A program made the position numbers and the translations under genes. A DNA stretch of 9,753 nucleotides, taken from positions 1 to 9,753 of the forward strand of contig CANMGM010000069.1 of NCBI GenBank assembly GCA_947497195.1, read 5' to 3'. A model generated the notes under the pieces. The model was given only the letters and a program-made list of their open reading frames with translations. It had not been told where the DNA came from and did no database searches. This DNA is from Bacteroidota bacterium. Its GTDB lineage: Bacteria > Bacteroidota > Bacteroidia > M30B66. Shown one piece after another: positions 1 to 6,200 of this stretch. Position 1 is the first letter of the stretch; the number at the start of each line of letters is the position of its first letter.

Positions 1-3000
1 CCGAGCAACCAAAATCGTTAATAACTTCCAAAACAAACTGCGTATTCTCCAGAACAGGTAATTCGGTCTGACAAGCACTCGAAATGAGCACTTCGCCGGC
101 ATCGTACCAGGCGCAGGTAGAGCCGTTACTTTGCAAAATCACGGCATCGCCAAAGCAAACCAACGTATCGGCACCAGCATTGGCCTGCGGCACTGGAAAA
201 AAATCAATTGAAATGGTGTCGCTGCTACTGCCGATGGTGTTGGTTGCCGTTAAAATGTACTCGCCCGGCTCAATGATTTCAATTTGTGCTGTAGTTTCTC
301 CGGTATTCCACGAATAAGCCTGCGCTCCGGGTGTAGTTCCATTCAAGATGAAAATTCCTCCGCATGTTGCAGTGTCGGAACCGAGATTTACATTGGGCGC
401 CGATGGACTTTCGAATGCTCCGGGATCTGGATTCGGTAACTGACGAGGGAAATCGCGAATATCGTTTAAAACGGAGGTTGCTACACCCATATTCTCCAAC
501 AGTGGATTTGTAAAATACATGCTATCCAAGGCCGACGAATAAAAATTCGGATTGGCCACAAGCGAGTGTGCATCGCCGCCGGTAATAGTTTGTACTGCCG
601 CCAGATCGTTTGTTAATCCAACCAGCACATTCCCGCCGGTGTAATACACATTATAATCGCAAACACTGTTACTCACGTTGTTGTAAGCAAGTGTTATTCC
701 GGTGCCAAGATTGGCAAATATGTTATTGCGAATATCGAGTCCCGAACTGTTGCTTAAATTAAACGCGTAATTATCGGTATCTAGCGAATTATGCTTCACC
801 GTATTGTGGAAAATATCGGTGTTGTTTGTACTGATAAGGCGCATGCACATCCCCACGGCAATTACATCTACACCCAGATTGCAGCTTAGTACGTTGTTCG
901 AAATGCGGTTTCGTATGCCTTGTGTACCACTACCGTTGTTAATCAGATATAAGGCCGATGAACCTTGAGCACCACCAGCACCGACTTTATTGTAACTGAA
1001 ATTAAAATCATTCAGGCCCAGTCCGTAAACAGCGTATGTTGTATTGAAATAACCGCCGATTAAATAGTTGTGCTGTATGGATGCATGGGTCCAATTGCGC
1101 ACATCCAACCCATCGTCGGTGCCTCCGTAAACCGTGTTGTACTCGAAAATGAGGTTGTACTTTGTTGGTCCTGTTCCCACCAGATTGCAGGCGATAGAAC
1201 TTCCTCCGCCAATTATACAGCGTGTTACGGTAAGGTTCGAATCGGGAAATGCAACAAAGGCATGTGAAGAGGATGAGGATGTTGAACTCGTGTATCCACT
1301 TATAATGCAGCGATCAACCAAAATGTCGTTACCATACGATGAATGAAAAGCCGCGTAATTGCTTGTACTGCCGTTTTGTATAATCGACATGTGCCTGAAG
1401 CCCATGTAACTAACATCAGCCAAACGCACGGTGCTCGGGTAACCCGATGTTCCCGATGAAACGATACTCACCAGCGAACTGTCGGCACTTTCGCCTTCGA
1501 ATAACACGAAATTATTGGCCGAAGCACCTTTGATTGGATTTAGAAAAATGCGTTCGAAATAGGTTCCATTCCGCACTTTTATCGTAACCGGTCCGCATAC
1601 ACCACCCTGTTGCAAACGCAATACAGCAGCAGAGAACGAATTGAAATCGGGACTTGCACCACCCAACGTATATTCACCATTCAGCGCCTGAAACAAATCG
1701 CTGTAAAAGGTAACATCATCGCCTTGATATTCATCGCTTTGGCCATTAACTGAAATAATAGTTACGATTAAATTATTGGCAGCGAGAGGAACGAGTTGAA
1801 AATTACCTAGATTGACATCTGTTGCCAGACCGCTGCCGAGAGAACCTGTCCAGCTGTGGCTGCTTATTGCTCCATTGAAATCGACCTCGAATTGCACGGA
1901 AGTTAGGTTAACGCTACCCGAATTGATGAGCGGAAAGGTAAGCGGAACAGCATCGCAATAAGCCGAATCGGCAGAAGGATTTGTGAGATACAGAATGCCT
2001 GCAGAACGCAAATTGGGCGTAAACTCGTCGGCGCCAATGTCGGGTGTAGTGGCATTGCGGGTTTGCCCGTCGATGTCAGTTGTGATGTTTACCGGCGTTC
2101 CTTTGGCATTAAGGTTAGAAGCGATAAGATGTAAATCGCTGGAACTTGCATATCCAGCTGCAAAGCTAATGCTATTGGGTGGCAAATTCGGTTGCGGCAA
2201 TCCGTTGAACAGATTGTTGTGGCTATATGCTTCGATGGCATTTTCACTTCCAATATTGTTTACGATGGCATTTTCGGAATTGGTAACGAAGCTGTTATTC
2301 TGAATCCTCAAGCCTGTGCCACCGTTTGATAATTGCGCTACGAAAACCTGATAACTGCCAAACACCTGCACATTAAAACTGTTGTAATACACATCTGCAA
2401 ACCGCATATCCTGCAGAAAGACACCACCCGATCCGGGCGCTGAGCCTGAAACAGCAACGAAATTGTTATACACCTTCGCTCGTGCGGCATTGGTCGAATA
2501 GCATGAAGTAAAGCTCAAACCAATACCTCCATCGAGATCGAGTCGATTGAACGAAACAACTGCAGTACTGCAAAATCCTAACTGAATGGCTGAAAAGCCG
2601 GATACCCCGCAACTATCAATTAAATTGCGATTAACCTGTATTGAATGACCAAACTGCGCTTTAATAGCAGAGTTGGAACACTTGTAAAATCGATTGTTTT
2701 GAAGAACAACATTACTCACAGGAACAGTTTCACCACCGTAAATGGCAACAGCACGGTAACCTCCACGAATAGTACAATTGCTAATCTCATAACCGCTGCT
2801 ATTCCCCGAAAGCTGAACCACATCCTGATACGTTGTAGTAGCGATTGCATTCACAATACCACTTACTCTGCATCGTTGAAGCTTGAAGCCGGGTACGCTA
2901 AATATCGACATTACAACGCCGTAGGTTCCGGTTTGCGGCCCGGCAATAGTTAGTCGCGAGAATTGTACATTTTGGGTATTTCCAACATTAACCAAACGAT

Positions 3001-3319
3001 AATTGAGTTGAGTTAGCGTGGCATTAGAAATCACTACAGATGATGAGTCGTTGTTTTCGGATTTAAACAGAATGGTGCGACTGGCATTGTTTCCCGGAAC
3101 ACTTTGAATGTTCAAGAGATCGCTATAGGTTCCCGGACGAATGTTAAAGGTAACATTGCCAGAAATACCCGAAGTATTCAGCGCAGTTGCAGCTGCAGCT
3201 AGTGTTGGATAACTGGGGTTTGTACCACCAATGGTATAATTGCCATTAAGTTGCGAAAAAAGAACGGAGGGAAGTCCCGCTACGCATAAAATAACTAAAC
3301 ACAAAAACAGTGATTTCAT
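1..3319 (-). CDS. Giant secreted parallel beta-helix surface protein, C-terminus beyond window
   Basis: The minus-strand frame is open from ATG 3319 to the window edge (1106 codons, no stop). Residues 1-22 form a signal peptide (MKS, then a hydrophobic stretch, ending VLFS before Q23). A beta-helix unit follows, opening with LNGNYTIGG (24-32), then many Asn/Ser-rich strand-turn repeats (VxNNxF, ISNC types), and closing with TPDIGADEF (425-433). A CARDB/Ig-like linker spans about 434-545. A second unit opens with LNGEYTLGG (546-554) and closes with DPGAFE (965-970). Two Ig/PKD-like domains (about 975-1106) carry GSDTATC and GADTLVC motifs. Asn-rich helices plus C-terminal Ig modules are typical of type IX secreted adhesins or polysaccharide-binding proteins in Bacteroidota, but the sorting domain would lie outside the window and no catalytic residues are identifiable. 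In-frame ATGs exist at 3379, 3367 and 3358. The one at 3319 is preferred because it starts a clean signal peptide and sits 5 nt after a TACATTTG motif. Confidence 0.9.
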   Translation of the reverse strand, partial: MKSLFLCLVILCVAGLPSVLFSQLNGNYTIGGTNPSYPTLAAAATALNTSGISGNVTFNIRPGTYSDLLNIQSVPGNNASRTILFKSENNDSSSVVISNATLTQLNYRLVNVGNTQNVQFSRLTIAGPQTGTYGVVMSIFSVPGFKLQRCRVSGIVNAIATTTYQDVVQLSGNSSGYEISNCTIRGGYRAVAIYGGETVPVSNVVLQNNRFYKCSNSAIKAQFGHSIQVNRNLIDSCGVSGFSAIQLGFCSTAVVSFNRLDLDGGIGLSFTSCYSTNAARAKVYNNFVAVSGSAPGSGGVFLQDMRFADVYYNSFNVQVFGSYQVFVAQLSNGGTGLRIQNNSFVTNSENAIVNNIGSENAIEAYSHNNLFNGLPQPNLPPNSISFAAGYASSSDLHLIASNLNAKGTPVNITTDIDGQTRNATTPDIGADEFTPNLRSAGILYLTNPSADSAYCDAVPLTFPLINSGSVNLTSVQFEVDFNGAISSHSWTGSLGSGLATDVNLGNFQLVPLAANNLIVTIISVNGQSDEYQGDDVTFYSDLFQALNGEYTLGGASPDFNSFSAAVLRLQQGGVCGPVTIKVRNGTYFERIFLNPIKGASANNFVLFEGESADSSLVSIVSSGTSGYPSTVRLADVSYMGFRHMSIIQNGSTSNYAAFHSSYGNDILVDRCIISGYTSSTSSSSSHAFVAFPDSNLTVTRCIIGGGSSIACNLVGTGPTKYNLIFEYNTVYGGTDDGLDVRNWTHASIQHNYLIGGYFNTTYAVYGLGLNDFNFSYNKVGAGGAQGSSALYLINNGSGTQGIRNRISNNVLSCNLGVDVIAVGMCMRLISTNNTDIFHNTVKHNSLDTDNYAFNLSNSSGLDIRNNIFANLGTGITLAYNNVSNSVCDYNVYYTGGNVLVGLTNDLAAVQTITGGDAHSLVANPNFYSSALDSMYFTNPLLENMGVATSVLNDIRDFPRQLPNPDPGAFESPSAPNVNLGSDTATCGGIFILNGTTPGAQAYSWNTGETTAQIEIIEPGEYILTATNTIGSSSDTISIDFFPVPQANAGADTLVCFGDAVILQSNGSTCAWYDAGEVLISSACQTELPVLENTQFVLEVINDFGCS

Positions 3320-3324
3320 ACCAG

Positions 3325-3332
3325 CAAATGTA
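3325..3332 (-). promoter_or_regulatory. Bacteroidota-type -7 element TACATTTG before the beta-helix gene
   Basis: The minus strand reads TACATTTG, an exact match to the Bacteroidota sigma factor -7 consensus TAnnTTTG. It ends 5 nt before ATG 3319. No convincing -33 TTG/TTTG box is visible about 20 nt upstream, so this is a partial match. If used, transcription would begin at or next to the start codon, giving a leaderless or near-leaderless mRNA. Confidence 0.5.
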
Positions 3333-3390
3333 GGCAGATAACTGCACAGGAATTGCATGGATTTCATATTCCATTTCATGAATAAATCAT

Positions 3391-3398
3391 CAATTTTG
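3391..3398 (+). promoter_or_regulatory. Weak -7-like element CAATTTTG before the Sco gene
   Basis: CAATTTTG differs from TAnnTTTG only at the first base and lies 4 nt before ATG 3403, the same spacing as the stronger copies near 6154 and 7192. No -33 box is evident. The 83-bp region 3320-3402 must hold both divergent promoters, for this gene and for the beta-helix gene. Confidence 0.35.
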
Positions 3399-3402
3399 CA
3401 GC

Positions 3403-4056
3403 ATGAAAAAGTTGCTTCCATTTATCCTCCCCTTGATTTTGCTTCTTGGACTTGGCTGGATGTTTCTCCAAACAAAAAATAAAAATGGAGTTTACAAACA
3501 GCTTCCGATTTTGGGTAACCACCAATTAGACACACTGAAGAATCAGGATGGTTCGGTAAAAATAGATACGCTATTTCATACCATTCCCCAATTTAACCTA
3601 ATGAATCAATATGGCAAATTGGTTTCCAATGAAGCGGTGAAAGGCAGAGTATATGTCGCCGATTATTTCTTCACAACTTGCCAGAGCATCTGTCCGATTA
3701 TGTCGAAACAGCTCGATCGGGTTTATAAGGCGCGCCCTGAAGTAATGATTTTATCGCATACGGTAGATCCCGAGACCGACTCTTCGGCACAACTACTTCG
3801 ATATTCAGAAAAGTTTAAGGCCGATGGAAGGCGATGGATTTTCTTAACCGGAAATAAGCCTGAATTGTATGAGCTTGCCCGAAAAGGCTATTTGCTGGAT
3901 GCACGCGAGGGCGATGGTGGTGCCGAAGATTTTATCCATACCCAGAACTTTGCTTTGATCGATAAAAAAGGGCGAATCCGAGGTTATTACGACGGAACGG
4001 ATTCAACGGCCGTAAATGAATTAATTACAGATATTGGTTTTTTACTTCAGGAATAA
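3403..4056 (+). CDS. Sco1/SenC/PrrC-family copper chaperone, membrane-anchored
   Basis: This 217-residue protein has an N-terminal transmembrane anchor (about residues 4-22) followed by a thioredoxin-like domain facing the periplasm. The copper site of the family is visible: CxxxC at C93-C97 within FFTTCQSICPIM, and the distal histidine H179 in the FIHTQNFALID segment. TVDPETDS (120-127) and the C-terminal KKGRIRGYYDGT (188-199) are further family signatures. Sco proteins deliver copper to, or maintain thiols in, the CuA site of cytochrome c oxidase subunit II. In Bacteroidota they often lie near respiratory genes, but no oxidase gene is in this window, so the partner is inferred from the family. 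Length and residues look complete and the gene appears intact. It diverges from the beta-helix gene and is followed by a long gene-free stretch with no clear terminator immediately downstream. Confidence 0.93.
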   Translation: MKKLLPFILPLILLLGLGWMFLQTKNKNGVYKQLPILGNHQLDTLKNQDGSVKIDTLFHTIPQFNLMNQYGKLVSNEAVKGRVYVADYFFTTCQSICPIMSKQLDRVYKARPEVMILSHTVDPETDSSAQLLRYSEKFKADGRRWIFLTGNKPELYELARKGYLLDAREGDGGAEDFIHTQNFALIDKKGRIRGYYDGTDSTAVNELITDIGFLLQE

Positions 4057-4150
4057 ACTCACATTCGGCATAAGTAAAACCTCATACCTTTTGACCTGAT
4101 AATTTCTAAAACGTAGCATTAGAAAAAAAGCAATAGAATTTTGATGTAGC

Positions 4151-4164
4151 CTTTACGCGTAAAG
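4151..4164. repeat. Perfect 14-bp palindrome CTTTACGCGTAAAG
   Basis: CTTTACGCGTAAAG is identical to its reverse complement. It lies 95 bp after the Sco stop codon and has no loop and no T-tract, so it does not look like a terminator. A dimeric-regulator operator or a chance palindrome are both possible. No gene start is nearby. Confidence 0.6.
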
Positions 4165-4202
4165 AGATTACACCTTGGGTAGGTGGCAAAAATAGTGTTG
4201 TG

Positions 4203-4237
4203 CTAAACGCAAAAAGAAAGGGAACTACTTGTCTCCG
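4203..4237. repeat. Diverged direct repeat, copy 1
   Basis: This copy aligns without gaps to 4341-4375, with 25 of 35 bases identical by hand count. The core is GGGAACTACTTGTCTCCG (4220-4237). In one plus-strand frame both copies read L-N-x-K-x-x-G-x-T-C-x-R, but stops interrupt the frame soon after, so no intact protein is encoded. Its family is unknown to me. Confidence 0.45.
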
Positions 4238-4340
4238 ATTTGCCTGAAACTATTCTTCAGAATGGGGAAAACCAGACTATATAGCTAACCTCCGTTCCGA
4301 TGGAATCTATGAATGAGGATTTGGTAAAAATTAGCCTCGC

Positions 4341-4375
4341 TTAAACGTGAAGAAAACGGGAAACACGTGTCCCCG
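4341..4375. repeat. Diverged direct repeat, copy 2
   Basis: This is the second copy of the element at 4203-4237, 138 bp downstream in the same orientation. Its core GGGAAACACGTGTCCCCG (4358-4375) is itself partly self-complementary: ACACGTGT is palindromic and is flanked by GGG and CCC, so it could form a bulged hairpin. Confidence 0.45.
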
Positions 4376-4578
4376 CCCTGCTGCAAGTTCCGAAAAAGCT
4401 ATTCACATTCAAAGCACCATTTTCCAACTGAGAAATGAACCGACCTGTTTGTAAGTTTGCCAAACCAGCTTACACACAAATTAAACATCTATGATTTAGT
4501 AGTTTAAGATTATTTCTTCCCTGAAAGTACCTTGCAAATAGGACTTAATGCAAACATTATCTGATTTTTACATGTATC

Positions 4579-4600
4579 CGTTTTTAAACGTTTATAAACG
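4579..4600. repeat. Tandem CGTTTnTAAA repeat with 12-bp palindrome
   Basis: Two consecutive 10-mers, CGTTTTTAAA and CGTTTATAAA, differ at one base and are followed by CG. The second, with its closing CG, is a perfect 12-bp palindrome (CGTTTATAAACG, 4589-4600). The arrangement resembles a paired regulator-binding site, but no adjacent gene start supports that reading. Confidence 0.5.
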
Positions 4601-4894
4601 ACTAGTGCCACATATATGCCGTAACTTCAATCCGGGGAGGAGGAGTGGCGGACCCCAATCCGAACTCACACAACTCGCACATTACCAACATATAATGCTT
4701 TTAAAATTCAATTAAAGCGGGCCAACCATTCCAAGAACTCGGAGTATATAGATTCCGATTAGCTTTCTATGCTGAATTTTACTAGGATGCCGGGGCGTTA
4801 GAAATGAAATACACGAATGTTTGGTGCGCTAGAAAGGTTGGAGGGGGTATCCAGATTAATACCGACGAATTTTATAGATTCTTCTGCTTTTGCG

Positions 4895-4925
4895 GCGCAT
4901 TGTGCAATTCAATTACACAATGCGC
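4895..4925. repeat. Perfect inverted repeat, 10-bp arms, 11-nt loop
   Basis: GCGCATTGTG (4895-4904) is exactly complementary to CACAATGCGC (4916-4925). The 11-nt loop contains two AATT blocks that could extend the stem after a C/A mismatch. It lies about 30 bp beyond the yceI terminator hairpin. It has no adjacent T-tract, so it may be a backup RNA-stabilising hairpin, a REP-like element or a protein-binding site. Confidence 0.65.
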
Positions 4926-4956
4926 GATAAAGCGTTTTCTCCCCAAAAGTGTATAA

Positions 4957-4984
4957 AAAAGGCCGTTCAACCGAACAGCCTTTT
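4957..4984 (-). terminator. Rho-independent terminator after yceI
   Basis: On the minus strand the stem reads AAAAGGC-T-GTTC, loop GGTT, then GAAC-G-GCC and a run of six T. The stem has one internal mismatch and is symmetric in A/T, so it could also act on plus-strand transcripts. It lies 20 bp beyond the yceI stop codon, the expected place for the end of the marR-yceI transcript. Confidence 0.85.
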
Positions 4985-5004
4985 CTATTGATGATCCAAT
5001 AAGG

Positions 5005-5661
5005 TTACGAAGCCTTTGCGACAATATTCAATTTAATGTTAAAGTTGTCGTTAATTGCCTTGTCGCCAATGTCTTTAAAGAATTTTCCCGATCCATAGCG
5101 GATATCCCATTCGGTGCGGTCGATATCGAAATCGGCTTGCGCATTGAGCATTTCGCCGTTTATAGTGATGGTTGAAGGAAAGCTGATTGCCTTGCTGATG
5201 CCTTTGAGCGTTAAGTTTCCTTTAATGGTATAATTTGGTGATCCTGCGGCTGCATTCGCAATAGGTTCTGTAGAAACCAACTCAAATGTTCCTTCAGGAA
5301 ATTTCGATGTCGAAAAGAAATCTTCGGAATTCAAATGCCCAGCCAACTTCGCGTTGGTCTCAGCATCTGTAATGTCTACTACTTTAATTGCGGCCATATT
5401 TAGGGTAAAGCGACCCGAAGTAATTTTTCCGGCCTCTGTTTTTAATTCGCCCGACTTAATTGCCAAGGTTCCGTTGTGTTGTCCAGTCACTTTTTTGGCA
5501 AGCCACTCTACTTTAGACGAAGCGCTGTCAAGAGCAAATACGCGCGCGCTATCGGCAGATTGAGCCGCTGTTTGTGCATCTTCAGTTTTTACTGCACTGC
5601 CTCCGCAAGAGGCCAAAAGTACAACGGCTGATAAAGCCGCGATGAATGTTTGTTTTCTCAT
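5005..5661 (-). CDS. YceI-family lipoprotein
   Basis: This 218-residue protein starts with a lipoprotein signal ending in the lipobox L16-A17-S18-C19, so the mature protein is probably lipid-anchored at C19. A short Ala/Asp-rich linker leads to a YceI domain (about 40-216). Family landmarks are visible: SSKVEWLAKKV (48-58), the HLNSEDFF segment (109-116), FPEGTFE (121-127), GNLTLKGISK (148-157) and FDIDRTEWDIRYGSG (178-192). YceI proteins are lipocalin-like beta-barrels, and some bind a polyisoprenoid in a hydrophobic tunnel. The ligand here is not known from sequence. The gene starts 23 bp after the upstream marR stop, on the same strand and with no promoter motif of its own, so co-transcription and MarR control are likely. 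A terminator follows at 4957-4984. Confidence 0.93.
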   Translation of the reverse strand: MRKQTFIAALSAVVLLASCGGSAVKTEDAQTAAQSADSARVFALDSASSKVEWLAKKVTGQHNGTLAIKSGELKTEAGKITSGRFTLNMAAIKVVDITDAETNAKLAGHLNSEDFFSTSKFPEGTFELVSTEPIANAAAGSPNYTIKGNLTLKGISKAISFPSTITINGEMLNAQADFDIDRTEWDIRYGSGKFFKDIGDKAINDNFNIKLNIVAKAS

Positions 5662-5684
5662 AATTTGTTATGCTGTTTAAGGGT

Positions 5685-6149
5685 TTACTTCGTTAAAAAT
5701 TTATCACGTCCGCGATCAAGCATTTCATTTAATAGAACCGCCTCCTTTTCCGACAGGCAATCCTGACCAAAATAAAATTCTGGTTCGAGTGCATCAATTT
5801 GTGAAAGCAAATCAAGACCTGCGCTCGTAATGCTCACGCGAACACTTCGGCGATCCTTATCGTCGATCTTACGGTTCACCAATTTCTTCAACTTTAACTT
5901 ATCTACAATCCGCGAGGCGTTGCTCGATTTATCCAACATCCGAACGATTAGATCATTAACCGTTGTTGAACTCGGGTGCTGACCACGTAAAATGCGAAGA
6001 ATATTAAACTGCGGTATAGTTAAACCAAATTTCTTGAGTGTCTTCATATGCCGGTTCTGCATCATGCTCACCGTATATACAAGGTTTATCCCCGCCTTTT
6101 GATAAATGCTTTTAAATTTAACCTGCTTGATTTCGTCTTCCAATTTCAC
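5685..6149 (-). CDS. MarR-family transcriptional regulator
   Basis: I place the start at GTG 6149, giving 154 residues that begin KLEDEIKQ after the initiator, the usual N-terminus of Bacteroidota MarR proteins as I know the family. An in-frame ATG at 6191 would add 14 residues (MNVVTYSVITYICS) encoded by DNA that carries the promoter and operator, so I reject it. The winged helix-turn-helix spans about residues 35-118. The recognition helix lies around 73-89 (DKSSNASRIVDKL) and the wing carries DDKDRRSV (96-103), the MarR signature. The flanking helices form the expected dimerisation ends. MarR proteins are dimeric, often autorepressing, and are released by small ligands or oxidation. The ligand is unknown here. 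C131 is the only cysteine, so classic two-cysteine redox sensing within one chain is not supported. The gene is followed by yceI, its probable target. Confidence 0.92.
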   Translation of the reverse strand: MKLEDEIKQVKFKSIYQKAGINLVYTVSMMQNRHMKTLKKFGLTIPQFNILRILRGQHPSSTTVNDLIVRMLDKSSNASRIVDKLKLKKLVNRKIDDKDRRSVRVSITSAGLDLLSQIDALEPEFYFGQDCLSEKEAVLLNEMLDRGRDKFLTK

Positions 6150-6153
6150 ACTG

Positions 6154-6184
6154 CAAATATATGTGATCACACTATATGTTACAA
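6154..6184 (-). promoter_or_regulatory. marR-yceI promoter: TTG, 20-nt spacer, TATATTTG
   Basis: On the minus strand a -33 TTG (6184-6182) is separated by 20 nt from an exact -7 motif TATATTTG (6161-6154), fitting the Bacteroidota consensus of TTTG and TAnnTTTG boxes about 17-23 nt apart. The -7 box ends only 4 nt before GTG 6149. This is the best-formed promoter in the window and it supports the GTG start. Confidence 0.7.
6162..6171. promoter_or_regulatory. Candidate MarR operator TGTGATCACA
   Basis: TGTGATCACA is a perfect 10-bp palindrome directly abutting the -7 box of the marR promoter. It is flanked by ATATA on one side and, after one extra base, TATAT on the other, so the dyad extends to about 20 bp. 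Binding there would block RNA polymerase, as in autoregulated MarR systems. The assignment to this MarR is inferred from position only. Confidence 0.5.
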
Positions 6185-6200
6185 CATTCATTTACTTGGA

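Larger units (their letters stand above)
4057..5004. other. Gene desert of about 950 bp between convergent genes
   Basis: Between the Sco stop and the yceI stop I find no open frame with a credible protein in either direction. No tRNA, tmRNA, RNase P or SRP signature was recognised. The stretch is not featureless: it holds a diverged direct repeat (4203-4237 and 4341-4375), a 14-bp palindrome (4151-4164), a tandem palindromic repeat (4579-4600), a 10-bp perfect inverted repeat (4895-4925) and a terminator hairpin (4957-4984). Nearly a kilobase between convergent genes is long for a bacterium. It could be the remains of a decayed gene or mobile element, or a noncoding-RNA locus. The sequence alone does not decide. 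Confidence 0.75.

Noticed and set aside
3320..3379. Upstream in-frame ATGs (3379, 3367, 3358) for the beta-helix protein
   Set aside because: They would put about 13-20 residues before the signal peptide and would extend over the TACATTTG motif. ATG 3319 gives a standard signal peptide.
4628..4662. Two CAATCCG repeats flanking GGGG and CCCC blocks, considered as a hairpin or noncoding-RNA element
   Set aside because: The arms are only four base pairs and the repeats are seven bases long, which is within chance expectation for this length.
4804..4956. Open frame of 50 codons with five cysteines (begins MKYTNVWC) at the end of the gene desert
   Set aside because: It runs straight through the perfect inverted repeat and its stop codon abuts the terminator. 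It has no promoter motif or ribosome site and no recognisable domain. It is more likely chance than a gene.
5354..5563. Open frame on the plus strand inside yceI, and similar plus-strand frames inside the beta-helix gene (such as 1983-2303 and 2645-2953)
   Set aside because: These are antisense shadows. The minus-strand frames encode recognisable domains throughout, whereas these have no domain or start signal.
6150..6191. N-terminal extension of MarR from ATG 6191
   Set aside because: The extra 14 residues are encoded by the promoter and palindrome region and do not fit the MarR N-terminus. GTG 6149 fits the family better.
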